A stretch of DNA of 32,398 bases from Lewinella cohaerens DSM 23179 (GTDB taxonomy: Bacteria > Bacteroidota > Bacteroidia > Chitinophagales > Saprospiraceae). A program made the position numbers and the translations under genes. Shown here piece after piece: positions 8,321 through 17,571 of this stretch. Location: contig NZ_KB903565.1 of the NCBI RefSeq assembly GCF_000379805.1, positions 105,882 to 138,279 of the forward strand, read 5' to 3'. The first letter of the stretch is position 1. Each line of letters starts with the position of its first letter. The notes under the pieces were generated by a model. The model saw only the letters and a list, made by a program, of their open reading frames with translations. It made no database searches and was not told the DNA's origin.

Positions 8321-9598
8321 ATGACGGTAGATGTACTACTCGGCCTCCAATGGGGCGATGAAGGGAAAGGCAAAATTGTTGATTACCTGGCGCCGCGTTA
8401 CGATATCATAGCCCGCTTTCAAGGGGGGCCTAATGCTGGCCATACGCTGGTTTTTGAAGGGAAGAAGCACGTACTTCATACCGTCCCTTCCGGAATCTTT
8501 CGAGAAGCTCAGCTCAATCTTATAGGTAATGGCGTCGTCATTGATCCGATTACGTTGGGCCGGGAACTTGACGAGCTGACGGAGGCAGGTGTAGAGTACC
8601 ACGATCGGCTATTGGTGGCGCGTAAAGCTCACCTGATTCTACCTACCCATCGCTACCTCGATAAAGCAAGCGAAGCTGCAAAGGGAAAGGCCAAGATTGG
8701 CTCTACCTTAAAAGGAATCGGACCTACCTATATGGATAAAACCGGCCGGAATGGTCTGCGTGTAGGAGATTTAGAAGCTGCTGATTTTGCGGATCGCTAC
8801 GCCGTGTTGAAGGCCAAACACCTGGAGCTGCTAAAAATTTACCCGGAAGTAGAATTCGACTTGGCAGCAGAAGAAGAAAAATGGCACTTAGCCATTGAAC
8901 GCCTGCGGAAGTTGCGTCTGGTGGATGGCGAGTATTATATTAATAATGCCCTCAAATCAGGGAAGCGTATTCTTGCGGAAGGTGCACAAGGCTCTATGCT
9001 GGATATTGACTACGGTACTTATCCTTTTGTTACTTCTTCTAATACAATTACGGCTGGTGTTTGTACTGGCTTAGGGGTAAGTCCCCAAAAAATTGGCGAA
9101 GTAATCGGTATCACTAAGGCCTACTGTACACGCGTCGGTTCCGGACCATTCCCTACCGAACTGTTTGATGACATGGGCGAGTTTCTGCGTAAGGAAGGTG
9201 CTGAGTTTGGCGCTACAACCGGCCGGCCACGTCGTTGTGGTTGGGTAGATTTGCCTCAGCTGAGGTATACCATCATGCTTAATGGAGTGACCCAGCTAGT
9301 CGTTACAAAAATTGACGTACTGAACAAGTTGCCAGAAATTAAAGCAGCTACTGCTTACGAAATGGACGGTCAGGAGACAGATCAACTGCCTTTTGATCTT
9401 TGCGATGATACCTGCAAGCCGGTCTATGAATCTTTCCCAGGATGGGAAGGTGATTTGGAGCGTGTAGCCACCTATGGTATGCTGCCCGAGGCTGCTCAAG
9501 GGTTCATCACAGAAATGGAAGAACGACTTAAAGTACCAGTAACAATGGTGTCTACCGGGCCAGGTAGAAGACAGTTGTTAGAGAAAATACAAGGATAA
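8321..9598 (+). CDS. purA: Adenylosuccinate synthetase
   Basis: PurA joins IMP and aspartate using GTP, the first committed step from IMP to AMP in the cytoplasm. The GDEGKGK P-loop at the N-terminus contains the catalytic Asp (D13 from this start), and GGPNAGHT contains the catalytic His (H41). These numbers equal the classic E. coli numbering, which favours the ATG at 8321 over an in-frame ATG at 8312 (MHRMTVD...). Later motifs are also present: GSTLKGIGPTYMDK, the EGAQGSMLDIDYGTYPFVTSSN block and GATTGRPRRCGW. The length of 425 residues is normal. It follows the STAS gene by about 65 bases and precedes a membrane protein gene by 12. Confidence 0.97.
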   Translation: MTVDVLLGLQWGDEGKGKIVDYLAPRYDIIARFQGGPNAGHTLVFEGKKHVLHTVPSGIFREAQLNLIGNGVVIDPITLGRELDELTEAGVEYHDRLLVARKAHLILPTHRYLDKASEAAKGKAKIGSTLKGIGPTYMDKTGRNGLRVGDLEAADFADRYAVLKAKHLELLKIYPEVEFDLAAEEEKWHLAIERLRKLRLVDGEYYINNALKSGKRILAEGAQGSMLDIDYGTYPFVTSSNTITAGVCTGLGVSPQKIGEVIGITKAYCTRVGSGPFPTELFDDMGEFLRKEGAEFGATTGRPRRCGWVDLPQLRYTIMLNGVTQLVVTKIDVLNKLPEIKAATAYEMDGQETDQLPFDLCDDTCKPVYESFPGWEGDLERVATYGMLPEAAQGFITEMEERLKVPVTMVSTGPGRRQLLEKIQG

Positions 9599-9610
9599 AA
9601 TAACAGAAGA

Positions 9611-10309
9611 ATGCTGCAAGTTCCTATCTATCTGACAGTATTCTTTGTGTTAATTACTTTTACAACCACAGCCTTGTTTTGGTGGGTTTTAAAAGTGAGC
9701 AAAAACGCTGAGCACCAGCCAAAATGGAGCCGCCTTTTTTTAGGAGGGAGCTTCCTTTGGCTGGGGCTACAAGCGTTTTTGTCTTTTCAGGGCACTTATT
9801 ATGAACACCTGGATGCGCTCCCTCCACGCATTGCGATTTTGGGATTGATTCCGCCGCTGATGCTTATTGTTACCCTGTTTTTACTGCCCAACGGCAAGCG
9901 ATTTATAGACAGCCTGCCGCTGCCGTCGCTGACGATGCTTCATGTGATCAGGATACCCGTAGAGCTGGTATTATACGGCTTGTTTCTGGCGGGCACTATT
10001 CCCGAGTTGATGACCTTTGCAGGTCGGAATTTCGATATTCTTGCAGGGCTCACCGCACCATTGATTGTCTATGTCGGTTGGCGGCCCTCCTTTCGACGAA
10101 ACTTGTTGATTGGGTGGAATGTGGTCAGTCTGGCACTCTTGTTGAATATCGTAATTCATGCGCTACTGGCGGCCCCCTTTCCTTTACAGCAGCTTGCTTT
10201 TGATCAGCCTAATATCGCTGTGTTGTATTTTCCCTTTAGTTGGTTGCCTACTTATGTGGTGCCGGTGGTATTGTTTTGTCACTTGGCGGCGTTACGGAAG
10301 TTGTATTAA
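9611..10309 (+). CDS. Seven-helix integral membrane protein, unknown function
   Basis: The product has 232 residues and is very hydrophobic, with about seven membrane segments near residues 5-28, 41-62, 73-95, 108-129, 138-155, 163-187 and 203-225. I do not recognise a named family. The segment RIPVELVLYGLFLAG around helix 4 looks like a conserved core, and short Arg/Lys loops such as RPSFRRN would face the cytoplasm. No catalytic motif stands out. The start is 12 bases after the purA stop, so it is probably translated from the same transcript. Confidence 0.75.
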   Translation: MLQVPIYLTVFFVLITFTTTALFWWVLKVSKNAEHQPKWSRLFLGGSFLWLGLQAFLSFQGTYYEHLDALPPRIAILGLIPPLMLIVTLFLLPNGKRFIDSLPLPSLTMLHVIRIPVELVLYGLFLAGTIPELMTFAGRNFDILAGLTAPLIVYVGWRPSFRRNLLIGWNVVSLALLLNIVIHALLAAPFPLQQLAFDQPNIAVLYFPFSWLPTYVVPVVLFCHLAALRKLY

Positions 10310-10330
10310 ATTTCAATATCGCTACCTTTA
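10301..10330 (+). promoter_or_regulatory. Possible promoter of the acyltransferase gene
   Basis: TTG (10301-10303) is followed after 19 bases by TACCTTTA (10323-10330), 7 of 8 to TAnnTTTG. The -7 lies within a small dyad, CGCTA-cctt-TAGCG (10320-10333). The position 24 bases before the ATG is suitable. Confidence 0.4.
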
Positions 10331-10353
10331 GCGGATAAACAAGTAAAACTACA

Positions 10354-11487
10354 ATGGAGCAAACCCCATCTATTCGCCTAAGTGTGTTGGAAGATCACGA
10401 AGTGGAAGCTGCTGTCCAAGAACTTTTTGGAAGCGCAAGCCTGTTAGCGAGCATGAAGACCTTCATGCCCACAGAGCTGTATGAAGAGCTGCTTAGGGCT
10501 AAAGATGAGGTGAAAAGTACCCTTGATTTTCAGGAGAAAATGATGTTGGTGTTTCTGCGATTTGTACGCGAATTGAGTATTACCGAACTGACGAATAGCG
10601 GCCTCGAACAACTTGACCCATCCCAGAAGTACCTATTCATCTCTAATCACAGAGACATTGGCTTGGATTCGGCATATCTCAATAAAGCACTCTTTGAAGC
10701 AGGTTTTACGACCACTCAAATTGCCATAGGAGATAATTTGATGACCCACCGCTTGGCCGAATTGATTTTTCGGATCAATAAAAGTTTTGCAGTAGTACGC
10801 TCAGGTAGCCCTCGAGAGTTGTACCAGCACTCGGTGAGGATGTCTACCTATATTCACGAGATGGTCCACACAGGAAAGGATTCGATTTGGATCGCCCAAC
10901 GGGAGGGCCGCTCCAAAGATGGTAATGACCGTACCCAAATTGGGATGCTAAAAATGCTCAGCCTTAGCAAGCAAGATGATTTGATTGATCATTTTGAAGA
11001 ACTGAACATCGTACCGGTATCAATCTCCTATGAATACGACCCTACAGGCTTGGTGAAAACACTCAGTCATCTGCGAAAGCTAAATGATCCTGAATTTAAA
11101 AAATCTTTCACCGAAGATATCCAGCATATCTTACTTGGAATCAAAGGTCAAAAAGGGCACGTTCATTTCCATTTTGGCAAACCGATAAATTCGCGCTTAC
11201 AACCCCTTCGAGCGCTAGATAACGCCAAGAAACAGCTGGAAGAACTGGTGGCCCTCCTGGATAAGTCTATTCACAATAATTACCGCCTGCATCCTATCAA
11301 TTATATAGCGTGCGATTTGTTGCAAGGTGGTCAAAAGTACAAGTCCTACTACACGTCAGCAGAGCTGCGGGAGGTCAATGTTTTCTTCGAAAAACAGCTT
11401 GCGCTGCTTCCTTCCGATCAAATTGAAGATGGCCGTAAGTACCTACTGGGGATTTATGCCAATCCGGTTTGGAATAGGGAAGGGTAA
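10354..11487 (+). CDS. Glycerolipid acyltransferase (PlsC-like)
   Basis: The product has 377 residues. The sequence FISNHRDIGLDSAYL (95-109) is the block I acyl-acceptor motif, in a variant form where H99 is followed by Asp at +2 and +6 instead of the textbook HxxxxD. Block III appears as QREGRSKDGND (182-192) with E184, and block IV as VPVSISYEYDP. The family moves acyl groups to glycerol phosphate or lysophospholipids at the membrane. There is no strong transmembrane helix, so peripheral membrane association is likely. The substrate is not predictable. It is the last gene before a strong terminator and may have its own promoter at 10301-10330. Confidence 0.85.
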   Translation: MEQTPSIRLSVLEDHEVEAAVQELFGSASLLASMKTFMPTELYEELLRAKDEVKSTLDFQEKMMLVFLRFVRELSITELTNSGLEQLDPSQKYLFISNHRDIGLDSAYLNKALFEAGFTTTQIAIGDNLMTHRLAELIFRINKSFAVVRSGSPRELYQHSVRMSTYIHEMVHTGKDSIWIAQREGRSKDGNDRTQIGMLKMLSLSKQDDLIDHFEELNIVPVSISYEYDPTGLVKTLSHLRKLNDPEFKKSFTEDIQHILLGIKGQKGHVHFHFGKPINSRLQPLRALDNAKKQLEELVALLDKSIHNNYRLHPINYIACDLLQGGQKYKSYYTSAELREVNVFFEKQLALLPSDQIEDGRKYLLGIYANPVWNREG

Positions 11488-11526
11488 AGTTAGAAGGCAC
11501 TTTCAAAGTGCCTTCTAACTTTTTTT
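11488..11526 (+). terminator. Strong rho-independent terminator after the acyltransferase
   Basis: A perfect 15-bp stem (11488-11502 with 11506-11520) with a TCA loop begins one base-step after the stop codon and is followed directly by six T. Confidence 0.95.
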
Positions 11527-11548
11527 ACATAAAACCATTTGCCCTGCC

Positions 11549-13081
11549 ATGAAAAATCTACCCTTCTTACTGATCATTGCATTACTTGCGTCCTTTTCCT
11601 GCGAAAATCCTGCCCCTACCGATTTAAATAAAGCCGCACTAATCCCTTTTCCTAAAGAAATCTTTCCTACTCACGAACGATTTTGCTTGCAAAACGGCAC
11701 TGTGATCCATGTGCAGGAGCACCTTCTTCCCTTTGCGGAAGCTATGGGGGAAACGCTAGCGGCAGCCACTAATCTGGACATTGTTGTTGAAAAAGGGGAT
11801 GTCACAAGCGGCCCCAGCCACATCTATCTGGAATTACTGGGTGATGATATGGATGACGAGGGGCCAGAATCTTATGAACTGAATATTAAGAAAAAGAAAA
11901 TCTACCTGGTCAGTAAGTCCGAGGCCGGCCTTTTTCGGGGCCTTCAGACACTGCTGCAGCTGTTGCCTACTACACCCACGGAGGACAATCACTGGGTCGT
12001 TGCCTCAGGGGTGATCACCGATGCGCCGCAGTATGACTATCGCGGGGCCATGCTCGATGTATCGCGTCATTTCTTTGGTGTAGACGATGTCAAGCGTTTT
12101 ATTGACCTCATTGCTTTGTGTAAAATCAATTACCTCCATTTGCATTTAGCAGATGATCAAGGCTGGCGCATTGAAATAAAATCGTGGCCCAACCTCACTA
12201 CCCACGGCGGTAGTACCCAGGTAGGTGGCGGATCGGGCGGCTATTACACCCAGAACGACTATCAGGAAATAGTGCGTTATGCGGAAAGCCGCTACGTGAC
12301 TATCGTACCGGAAATCGATATGCCGGGCCATACAAATGCTGCATTAGCCTCTTATCCGGAGTTAAATTGCAATGGAGTATCTCCCGAGTTGTACACCGGT
12401 ACGGAAGTAGGGTTCAGTACCCTTTGTACCTCCAAAGAAATTGTCTATCAATTTGTAGATGATGTAGTACGCGAGATTGCTGCCATGACACCCGGCCCTT
12501 ATTTTCACATCGGCGGCGACGAATCACATGTAACTGCACTGGAAGATTATATCCCCTTCATCGAACGTGTGCAAGATATTGTTACCAAATACGACAAGCA
12601 GGTGATCGGATGGGATGAAATCTCCCACGCGGAGCTGCGGGAAGATGGCGTAGTACAATACTGGGCGATGGCCGAAAATGCGCTGCGCGGAGTAGCGCAA
12701 GGAACCAAGGTTTTACTCTCTCCGGCACATAAAGTATACCTGGATATGCAGTACGATTCTACTACAGAGTTAGGCCTGCATTGGGCAGCATATATTGAGT
12801 TGGATAGTGCCTATTTGTGGTCGCCGGAAACACTGGTGCCAGGTATTGGCAAAGAAAATATCCTTGGCATTGAGTCACCCCTCTGGACGGAAACCATCAC
12901 CAATATGGATGAGATCGAATACATGGCCTTTCCACGTTTATTGGCCCATGCAGAGTTGAGTTGGTCACCAGCTGAGGCTCGTAATTGGGACCATTTTTCA
13001 GACCGACTAGTACGTTATGCGGAACACTTAAAGCAATTGGATATCGATTATTATGCTTCTCCGGTTATAACCTGGGAATAG
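11549..13081 (+). CDS. Beta-N-acetylhexosaminidase, GH20 lipoprotein
   Basis: The product has 510 residues and removes terminal GlcNAc/GalNAc from chitin fragments, glycoproteins or peptidoglycan. The N-terminus is a lipoprotein-type signal (hydrophobic stretch ending SFSC, C18), so the enzyme is probably membrane-anchored outside the cytoplasm. A GH20b-like domain (about 30-160) precedes the catalytic barrel, which opens with YDYRGAMLDVSRHF. Catalytic D324-E325 lie in HIGGDES (320-326). Other typical barrel segments are LHLHLADDQGWRIEI and VPEIDMPGHT. It stands alone between a terminator and a gene-free region, with no polysaccharide utilisation partners in view. Confidence 0.94.
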   Translation: MKNLPFLLIIALLASFSCENPAPTDLNKAALIPFPKEIFPTHERFCLQNGTVIHVQEHLLPFAEAMGETLAAATNLDIVVEKGDVTSGPSHIYLELLGDDMDDEGPESYELNIKKKKIYLVSKSEAGLFRGLQTLLQLLPTTPTEDNHWVVASGVITDAPQYDYRGAMLDVSRHFFGVDDVKRFIDLIALCKINYLHLHLADDQGWRIEIKSWPNLTTHGGSTQVGGGSGGYYTQNDYQEIVRYAESRYVTIVPEIDMPGHTNAALASYPELNCNGVSPELYTGTEVGFSTLCTSKEIVYQFVDDVVREIAAMTPGPYFHIGGDESHVTALEDYIPFIERVQDIVTKYDKQVIGWDEISHAELREDGVVQYWAMAENALRGVAQGTKVLLSPAHKVYLDMQYDSTTELGLHWAAYIELDSAYLWSPETLVPGIGKENILGIESPLWTETITNMDEIEYMAFPRLLAHAELSWSPAEARNWDHFSDRLVRYAEHLKQLDIDYYASPVITWE

Positions 13082-13114
13082 AAGGCAAGTCTAATTATTT
13101 GGGGCCATGCCTTC

Positions 13115-13145
13115 TCCCGTCCCGACTTTTCTAGTCGGGACGGGA
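13115..13145. repeat. Perfect GC-rich inverted repeat
   Basis: TCCCGTCCCGACT (13115-13127) pairs perfectly with AGTCGGGACGGGA (13133-13145) around a 5-base loop. No T run follows on either strand, so it is not a standard terminator. Confidence 0.85.
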
Positions 13146-13191
13146 TCGGCACCAGGCTATCCAGTCGCTACTGCTCCTTTTTATCCTTGTG

Positions 13192-13215
13192 TCCTCCTCC
13201 TCCTCCTCCTCCTCC
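13192..13215. repeat. (TCC)8 trinucleotide repeat
   Basis: Eight uninterrupted TCC units lie in the gene-free region. This length could be prone to slippage. Confidence 0.9.
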
Positions 13216-13542
13216 GTGCGGCGTGCTACAGCCTACGGCTTGCGCACTGCTTTAGGCCGATGAGTAGGGCCAAGGAAGCACGTTTCTCGTATGAATTTGA
13301 TCTTGGGCTTATCTCGCCCGTCACTAAGTGGTTTAGCTACGCTGATCGTCCTTCTAGTCCTCAGAGTTCAACGCAGTCAGAGCTAAAAAGGACAGATGGA
13401 AGTTTCCCATATCACATAGTAACGGGTATCGTTGCAAAATGGTCAAACAATAAAAAGGGTAGAAGAACAGACCTTGAAAATTAGGCTATCCCTCTACCCC
13501 TTTAATAATCATCTTTCTACCATTTGCCCTGAGGCAAATAGG

Positions 13543-16500
13543 TTACGCCTTGATAAAGCGCTTTGTAATCACTTGCTTGCCATCATTACTGCGCAGGAAA
13601 TAAGTTCCGGCAGGTAAATTAGCAACATCAACGGTAGTGCGCACCTGATCGGCGCTGATAATGCGCTGATAAAGTACTTGGCCATTGAGGTCAACAATCG
13701 TTAATTCGATGTTCTCATTACTCACACTGTTTGTAGTGAGTGCTACCTGCAATTGATCTACAGCAGGATTAGGGAATAATTGCACCTCTAATATTGCTGG
13801 ACCTTCCGTTACGGCATTGCTTTGCGGAATATTTGGTGCAAAACCTTCCGTACGGTTTACCGTAATAAAAATGTCTGATAGGTTGAAACAACCATCACTC
13901 AAAGCTACTTCGGCTGCATTATCACCCACAACGGCGATGATATTGCCGGTGTAAGCCAATCCCCAAACGCGGCAAATACCAGCAGGAGCATCTTCGAAAT
14001 CCGCAGAATCACCGCTTGGTAAACCTAGTATGATGTTGTTTTCATCTGTAATAACGTAAGTGAAGTTCTCACCAACAGCAGCAGTGTTGACAAACTGGAT
14101 AATATCTGCCTCACCATCTCCTACCGTTACGGTTACATTCGTTTCGCCATCAATGGTGCTTACCATACCACCGTTTACAGCAGTTCTTTCTACTGCAATT
14201 GGGTTCGATAAATCGAAGCAGCCTTGTAGGTCCGATGCATTTAAGCCTACTTCTGCACCTATAAGTCCGTCTTCGAAACTCAAGTGCCAAACCAGGCACG
14301 TCCCTTCGCCTGCGCCATCAAAATCTACGGCACTGGGCATTGGCGGTAAGCCTAGAATATTCCCTTGGTCATCGGTTACGACCCAAGCGGAGTTGCCGCC
14401 ACTATTACCTATTAGCGTGATAGCTCCTTCTTCGATCATATCTGCTACGCCATCACTTACACAGAAGCTGAATGGACCACCTTCAAGCATGCCACCATCT
14501 GGCTGGTTACGATTCACGGTAATTGGATTAGAAAGGCTGAAGCAACCTTGTAGGTCCGCCGCGTTCAAGCCTACTTCTGCCCCTACAAGTCCGTCTTCGA
14601 AACTCAAGTGCCACACGAGGCAAGTACCTGCGCCCGCACCATCAAAATCTACCGCACTCGGCATTGGTGGTAAGCCCAGAATGTTTCCTTGGTCATCAGT
14701 TACGACCCATGCAGAGTTGGTGCCCGAGTTGCCTGTTAGGGTAATTGATCCTGGTTCCAACATATCAGCTACGCCATCACCTACACAGAAGGTAAATGGT
14801 CCGCCTTCAAGCGTTCCGCCCTCTGGCTGATTGCGATTTACACTAATAGGATTAGAAAGGTCGAAGCAACCTTCTAAGTCTGTGGCATTCAATCCCACTT
14901 CAGCCCCTACAAGTCCATCTTCGAAGCTGAGGTGCCACACGAGACAAGTACCTGCGCCAGCGCCGTCAAAATCTACAGCGCTAGGGGTAGGAGGTAGGCC
15001 GAGGATATTACCTTGTTCATCGGTTACCACCCACGCAGAGTTAGTACCACTATTACCTGTAAGAGTAATTGCATCTTCCGGAAGGTTGTCCACAATGTCG
15101 TCGCCTACACAGAAGGTGAAAGGTCCACCGGTAAGGAAACCACCGTTGCTGTTACAAAGGTTGTCACAATCTGCTCCTTCTACTCTGTTAATAGTAATAG
15201 GATTAGAAAGGTCGAAACAGCCTTCTAAGTCCGCTGCGTTCAAACCTACTTCAGCCCCTACAAGTCCGTCTTCGAAGCTGAGGTGCCACACGAGGCAAGT
15301 GCCAGCGCCTGCATCATCAAAATCTACGGCACTCGGCATTGGTGGTAAGCCTAAGATGTTACCTTGATCATCAGTTACAACCCATGCAGAGTTGGCTCCT
15401 GAGTTACCTGTTAGGGTAATTGATCCTGGTTCTAGCATGTCTGCTACACCATCTCCTACGCAAAACTCGTATACGCCCCCTTCGAGTGTACCACCGTCTG
15501 GCTGATTACGATTTACGCTAATCGGGTTAGAAAGGTCGAAGCAACCTTCTAGGTCTGCTGCATTTAAGCCTACTTCTGCACCTACAAGTCCGTCTTCGAA
15601 GCTGAGGTGCCACACGAGGCAAGTACCTGCGCCAGCGCCGTCAAAGTCTACGGCACTTGGCATAGGTGGTAAGCCTAAGATATTACCTTGATCATCGGTT
15701 ACGACCCAAGCAGAGTTGGTTCCTGAGTTACCGGTAAGGGTAATCGCCCCTGGTTCCAACATGTCAGCCACACCATCGCCTACACAGAAGGTAAATGGTC
15801 CGCCTTCAAGGGTACCACCGTCTGGCTGATTACGATCTACGCTAATAGGATTAGAAAGATCGAAGCAACCTTCTAAGTCCGCTGCATTTAATCCTACTTC
15901 TGCTCCTACAAGTCCGTCTTCGAAACTGAGGTGCCACACGAGGCAAGTACCTGCGCCAGCGCCGTCAAAGTCTACGGCACTTGGCATAGGTGGTAAGCCT
16001 AAGATGTTACCTTGATCATCGGTTACGACCCAAGCAGAGTTGGTTCCTGAGTTTCCTGTTAGGGTAATCGCTCCTGGTTCCAGCATATCAGCTACACCGT
16101 CGCCTACACAGAAGGTAAATGGTCCGCCTTCAAGGGTGCCACCGTCTGGCTGATTACGATTTACGCTAATCGGATTAGAAAGGTCGAAGCAACCTTCTAG
16201 GTCTGCTGCATTTAAGCCTACTTCTGCTCCTACAAGTCCGTCTTCAAAGCTGAGGTGCCACACGAGACAAGTACCTGCGCCAGCGCCATCAAAATCTACG
16301 GCGCTAGGCATTGGCGGTAAGCCTAGAATATTCCCTTGGTCATCGGTTACGACCCAAGCGGAGTTGGTGCCTGTATTTCCAGTAAGGGTAATAGACCCTG
16401 GTGCTAGCATGTCGGCCACGCCATCACCTACACAGAATTCGTATACGCCGCCTTCAAGTGTACCGCCGTTCGGTTGGATACGATTTACACTGATTGGGTT

Positions 16501-17520
16501 AGATAGATCGAAGCAGCCTTCTAAGTCAGCGGCATTTAAACCCACCTCTGCACCTACAAGTCCGTCCTCAAAGCTGAGGTGCCATACGAGGCAAGTGTCT
16601 ACACCGGCGCCGTCAAAGTCTACGGCACTCGGCATTGGCGGTAAGCCTAGAATATTACCTTGATCATCAGTTACGACCCAAGCAGAGTTGGTTCCTGAGT
16701 TTCCGGTAAGGGTAATAGATCCAGGTTCTAGCATGTCAGCTACACCGTCGCCTACACAGAAAGTAAATGGTCCGCCTTCGAGGGTACCACCATCCGGTTG
16801 GTTGCGATTTACGCTAATTGGGTTAGATAGATCGAAGCAGCCTTCTAAGTCAGCGGCGTTCAACCCCACCTCTGCACCTACAAGTCCGTCTTCAAAGCTG
16901 AGGTGCCAGATGAGGCAAGTACCTACACCCGCACCATCAAAATCTACGGCACTCGGTATTGGTGGCAAGCCTAAAATATTACCTTGATCATCGGTTACGA
17001 CCCAAGCAGAGTTTGTTCCTGCGTTTCCGGTAAGTGTAATAGATCCAGGTTCTAGCATGTCAGCTACACCGTCGCCTACACAGAAGTTGAAAGGCCCGCC
17101 CGCAAGCATTCCGCCTTCCTGACCGCCATTACTGTCTATCTCTATAAAGTTAGCAGATAGGGAGTAGCAGCCAGAAGCCAGTTCTGTTTGACCAAGTATA
17201 TCACCTACTTCGGCAGTGATTGAACCAATAAGGCTAAAGGTGTAAACCCGTAGGCCATCGCCCAGCCCCGAGAAGTCAATTGTATTGGCGTAGTCAATGT
17301 GAACGATAACATCATCGGCATTGATAACGACAAAAGCATGAGGCAAGCCCGCTGGTTTGCCTTTGAAACGAATGAGGATGGGCTCACTGCCATCATCACA
17401 AAAAGAAGCCTCGTAGCCAGGGGCTACGCTGATTTGTCCTGGAAAGCAAGGGAATTGAGCTTGGACACTCCATGAAAGGAGCATAGCGAATCCCATGAAT
17501 AGTAGTCTTGAAAACATCAT
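13543..17520 (-). CDS. Large T9SS-secreted tandem-repeat surface protein
   Basis: The product is about 1,325 residues from the ATG at 17518-17520, chosen because a clean signal peptide (MMFSRLLFMGFAMLLSW..., ending VQAQ) starts there; an upstream frame extends to 17571. After a diverged first unit come nine near-identical repeats of about 108 residues, then one more diverged unit. Each repeat shows FCVGDGVADML, SAWVVTDDQGNILGLPP, TCLVWHLSFEDGLVGAEVG and GCFDLSNPI, with three Cys. The last 84 residues are a T9SS type A sorting domain (LFPNPAVDQL, LPAGTYFLR, KRFIK), so the protein is exported and anchored or released by the type IX system. Function is unknown; adhesion or matrix roles are inference. 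The gene is convergent with the hexosaminidase. Confidence 0.92.
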   Translation of the reverse strand: MMFSRLLFMGFAMLLSWSVQAQFPCFPGQISVAPGYEASFCDDGSEPILIRFKGKPAGLPHAFVVINADDVIVHIDYANTIDFSGLGDGLRVYTFSLIGSITAEVGDILGQTELASGCYSLSANFIEIDSNGGQEGGMLAGGPFNFCVGDGVADMLEPGSITLTGNAGTNSAWVVTDDQGNILGLPPIPSAVDFDGAGVGTCLIWHLSFEDGLVGAEVGLNAADLEGCFDLSNPISVNRNQPDGGTLEGGPFTFCVGDGVADMLEPGSITLTGNSGTNSAWVVTDDQGNILGLPPMPSAVDFDGAGVDTCLVWHLSFEDGLVGAEVGLNAADLEGCFDLSNPISVNRIQPNGGTLEGGVYEFCVGDGVADMLAPGSITLTGNTGTNSAWVVTDDQGNILGLPPMPSAVDFDGAGAGTCLVWHLSFEDGLVGAEVGLNAADLEGCFDLSNPISVNRNQPDGGTLEGGPFTFCVGDGVADMLEPGAITLTGNSGTNSAWVVTDDQGNILGLPPMPSAVDFDGAGAGTCLVWHLSFEDGLVGAEVGLNAADLEGCFDLSNPISVDRNQPDGGTLEGGPFTFCVGDGVADMLEPGAITLTGNSGTNSAWVVTDDQGNILGLPPMPSAVDFDGAGAGTCLVWHLSFEDGLVGAEVGLNAADLEGCFDLSNPISVNRNQPDGGTLEGGVYEFCVGDGVADMLEPGSITLTGNSGANSAWVVTDDQGNILGLPPMPSAVDFDDAGAGTCLVWHLSFEDGLVGAEVGLNAADLEGCFDLSNPITINRVEGADCDNLCNSNGGFLTGGPFTFCVGDDIVDNLPEDAITLTGNSGTNSAWVVTDEQGNILGLPPTPSAVDFDGAGAGTCLVWHLSFEDGLVGAEVGLNATDLEGCFDLSNPISVNRNQPEGGTLEGGPFTFCVGDGVADMLEPGSITLTGNSGTNSAWVVTDDQGNILGLPPMPSAVDFDGAGAGTCLVWHLSFEDGLVGAEVGLNAADLQGCFSLSNPITVNRNQPDGGMLEGGPFSFCVSDGVADMIEEGAITLIGNSGGNSAWVVTDDQGNILGLPPMPSAVDFDGAGEGTCLVWHLSFEDGLIGAEVGLNASDLQGCFDLSNPIAVERTAVNGGMVSTIDGETNVTVTVGDGEADIIQFVNTAAVGENFTYVITDENNIILGLPSGDSADFEDAPAGICRVWGLAYTGNIIAVVGDNAAEVALSDGCFNLSDIFITVNRTEGFAPNIPQSNAVTEGPAILEVQLFPNPAVDQLQVALTTNSVSNENIELTIVDLNGQVLYQRIISADQVRTTVDVANLPAGTYFLRSNDGKQVITKRFIKA
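14173..17122 (-). repeat. Nine tandem 324-bp repeats in the surface-protein gene
   Basis: Nine in-frame units have a period of 324 bp (108 codons), for example the GAGGTGCC landmark at 15604 and 15928. One unit junction carries an extra Cys-containing linker (EGADCDNLCNSN, near 15150-15185). Units 4 and 5 differ at very few residues, consistent with recent duplication or gene conversion. Confidence 0.93.
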
Positions 17521-17571
17521 TTTGAGGTTTGGTGAAATTATAATGGTGTAATTTTGCACAGAACGGAGCAT

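Larger units (their letters stand above)
13082..13542. other. 461-bp gene-free region, possible intergenic repeat element
   Basis: No convincing gene lies here. A 125-codon plus-strand frame (13107-13484) is low-complexity, with a Leu run encoded by the TCC repeat and no domain. The region holds a perfect GC-rich hairpin (13115-13145), a (TCC)8 run (13192-13215), a GTGCG/CGCAC dyad, and an imperfect AAAGGGTAGA/TCTACCCCTTT pair (near 13455-13503) that could form a weak hairpin between the convergent flanking genes. The patchy composition differs from both flanking genes. It may be a copy of a dispersed non-coding repeat, which needs a genome self-comparison. Confidence 0.4.

Noticed and set aside
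13116-13144. GC-rich hairpin as a terminator of the hexosaminidase gene
   Set aside because: The stem is perfect but is followed by ATCGGC and preceded by no A run, so neither strand has the T tail of an intrinsic terminator.
13107-13484. 125-codon frame after the hexosaminidase
   Set aside because: Low-complexity sequence with a Leu run made by the TCC repeat, overlapping a perfect hairpin, and no recognisable domain or ribosome site.
14060-15367. Long plus-strand open frames opposite the repeat protein (also 16364-16987)
   Set aside because: They are antisense shadows of the tandem repeats: Pro/Ser-rich, repeating with the same 324-bp period, with no starts or domains of their own.
14173-17122. 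Regular repeats considered as CRISPR or satellite
   Set aside because: The unit is 324 bp, in frame, coding, with no unique spacers; it is a protein repeat array.
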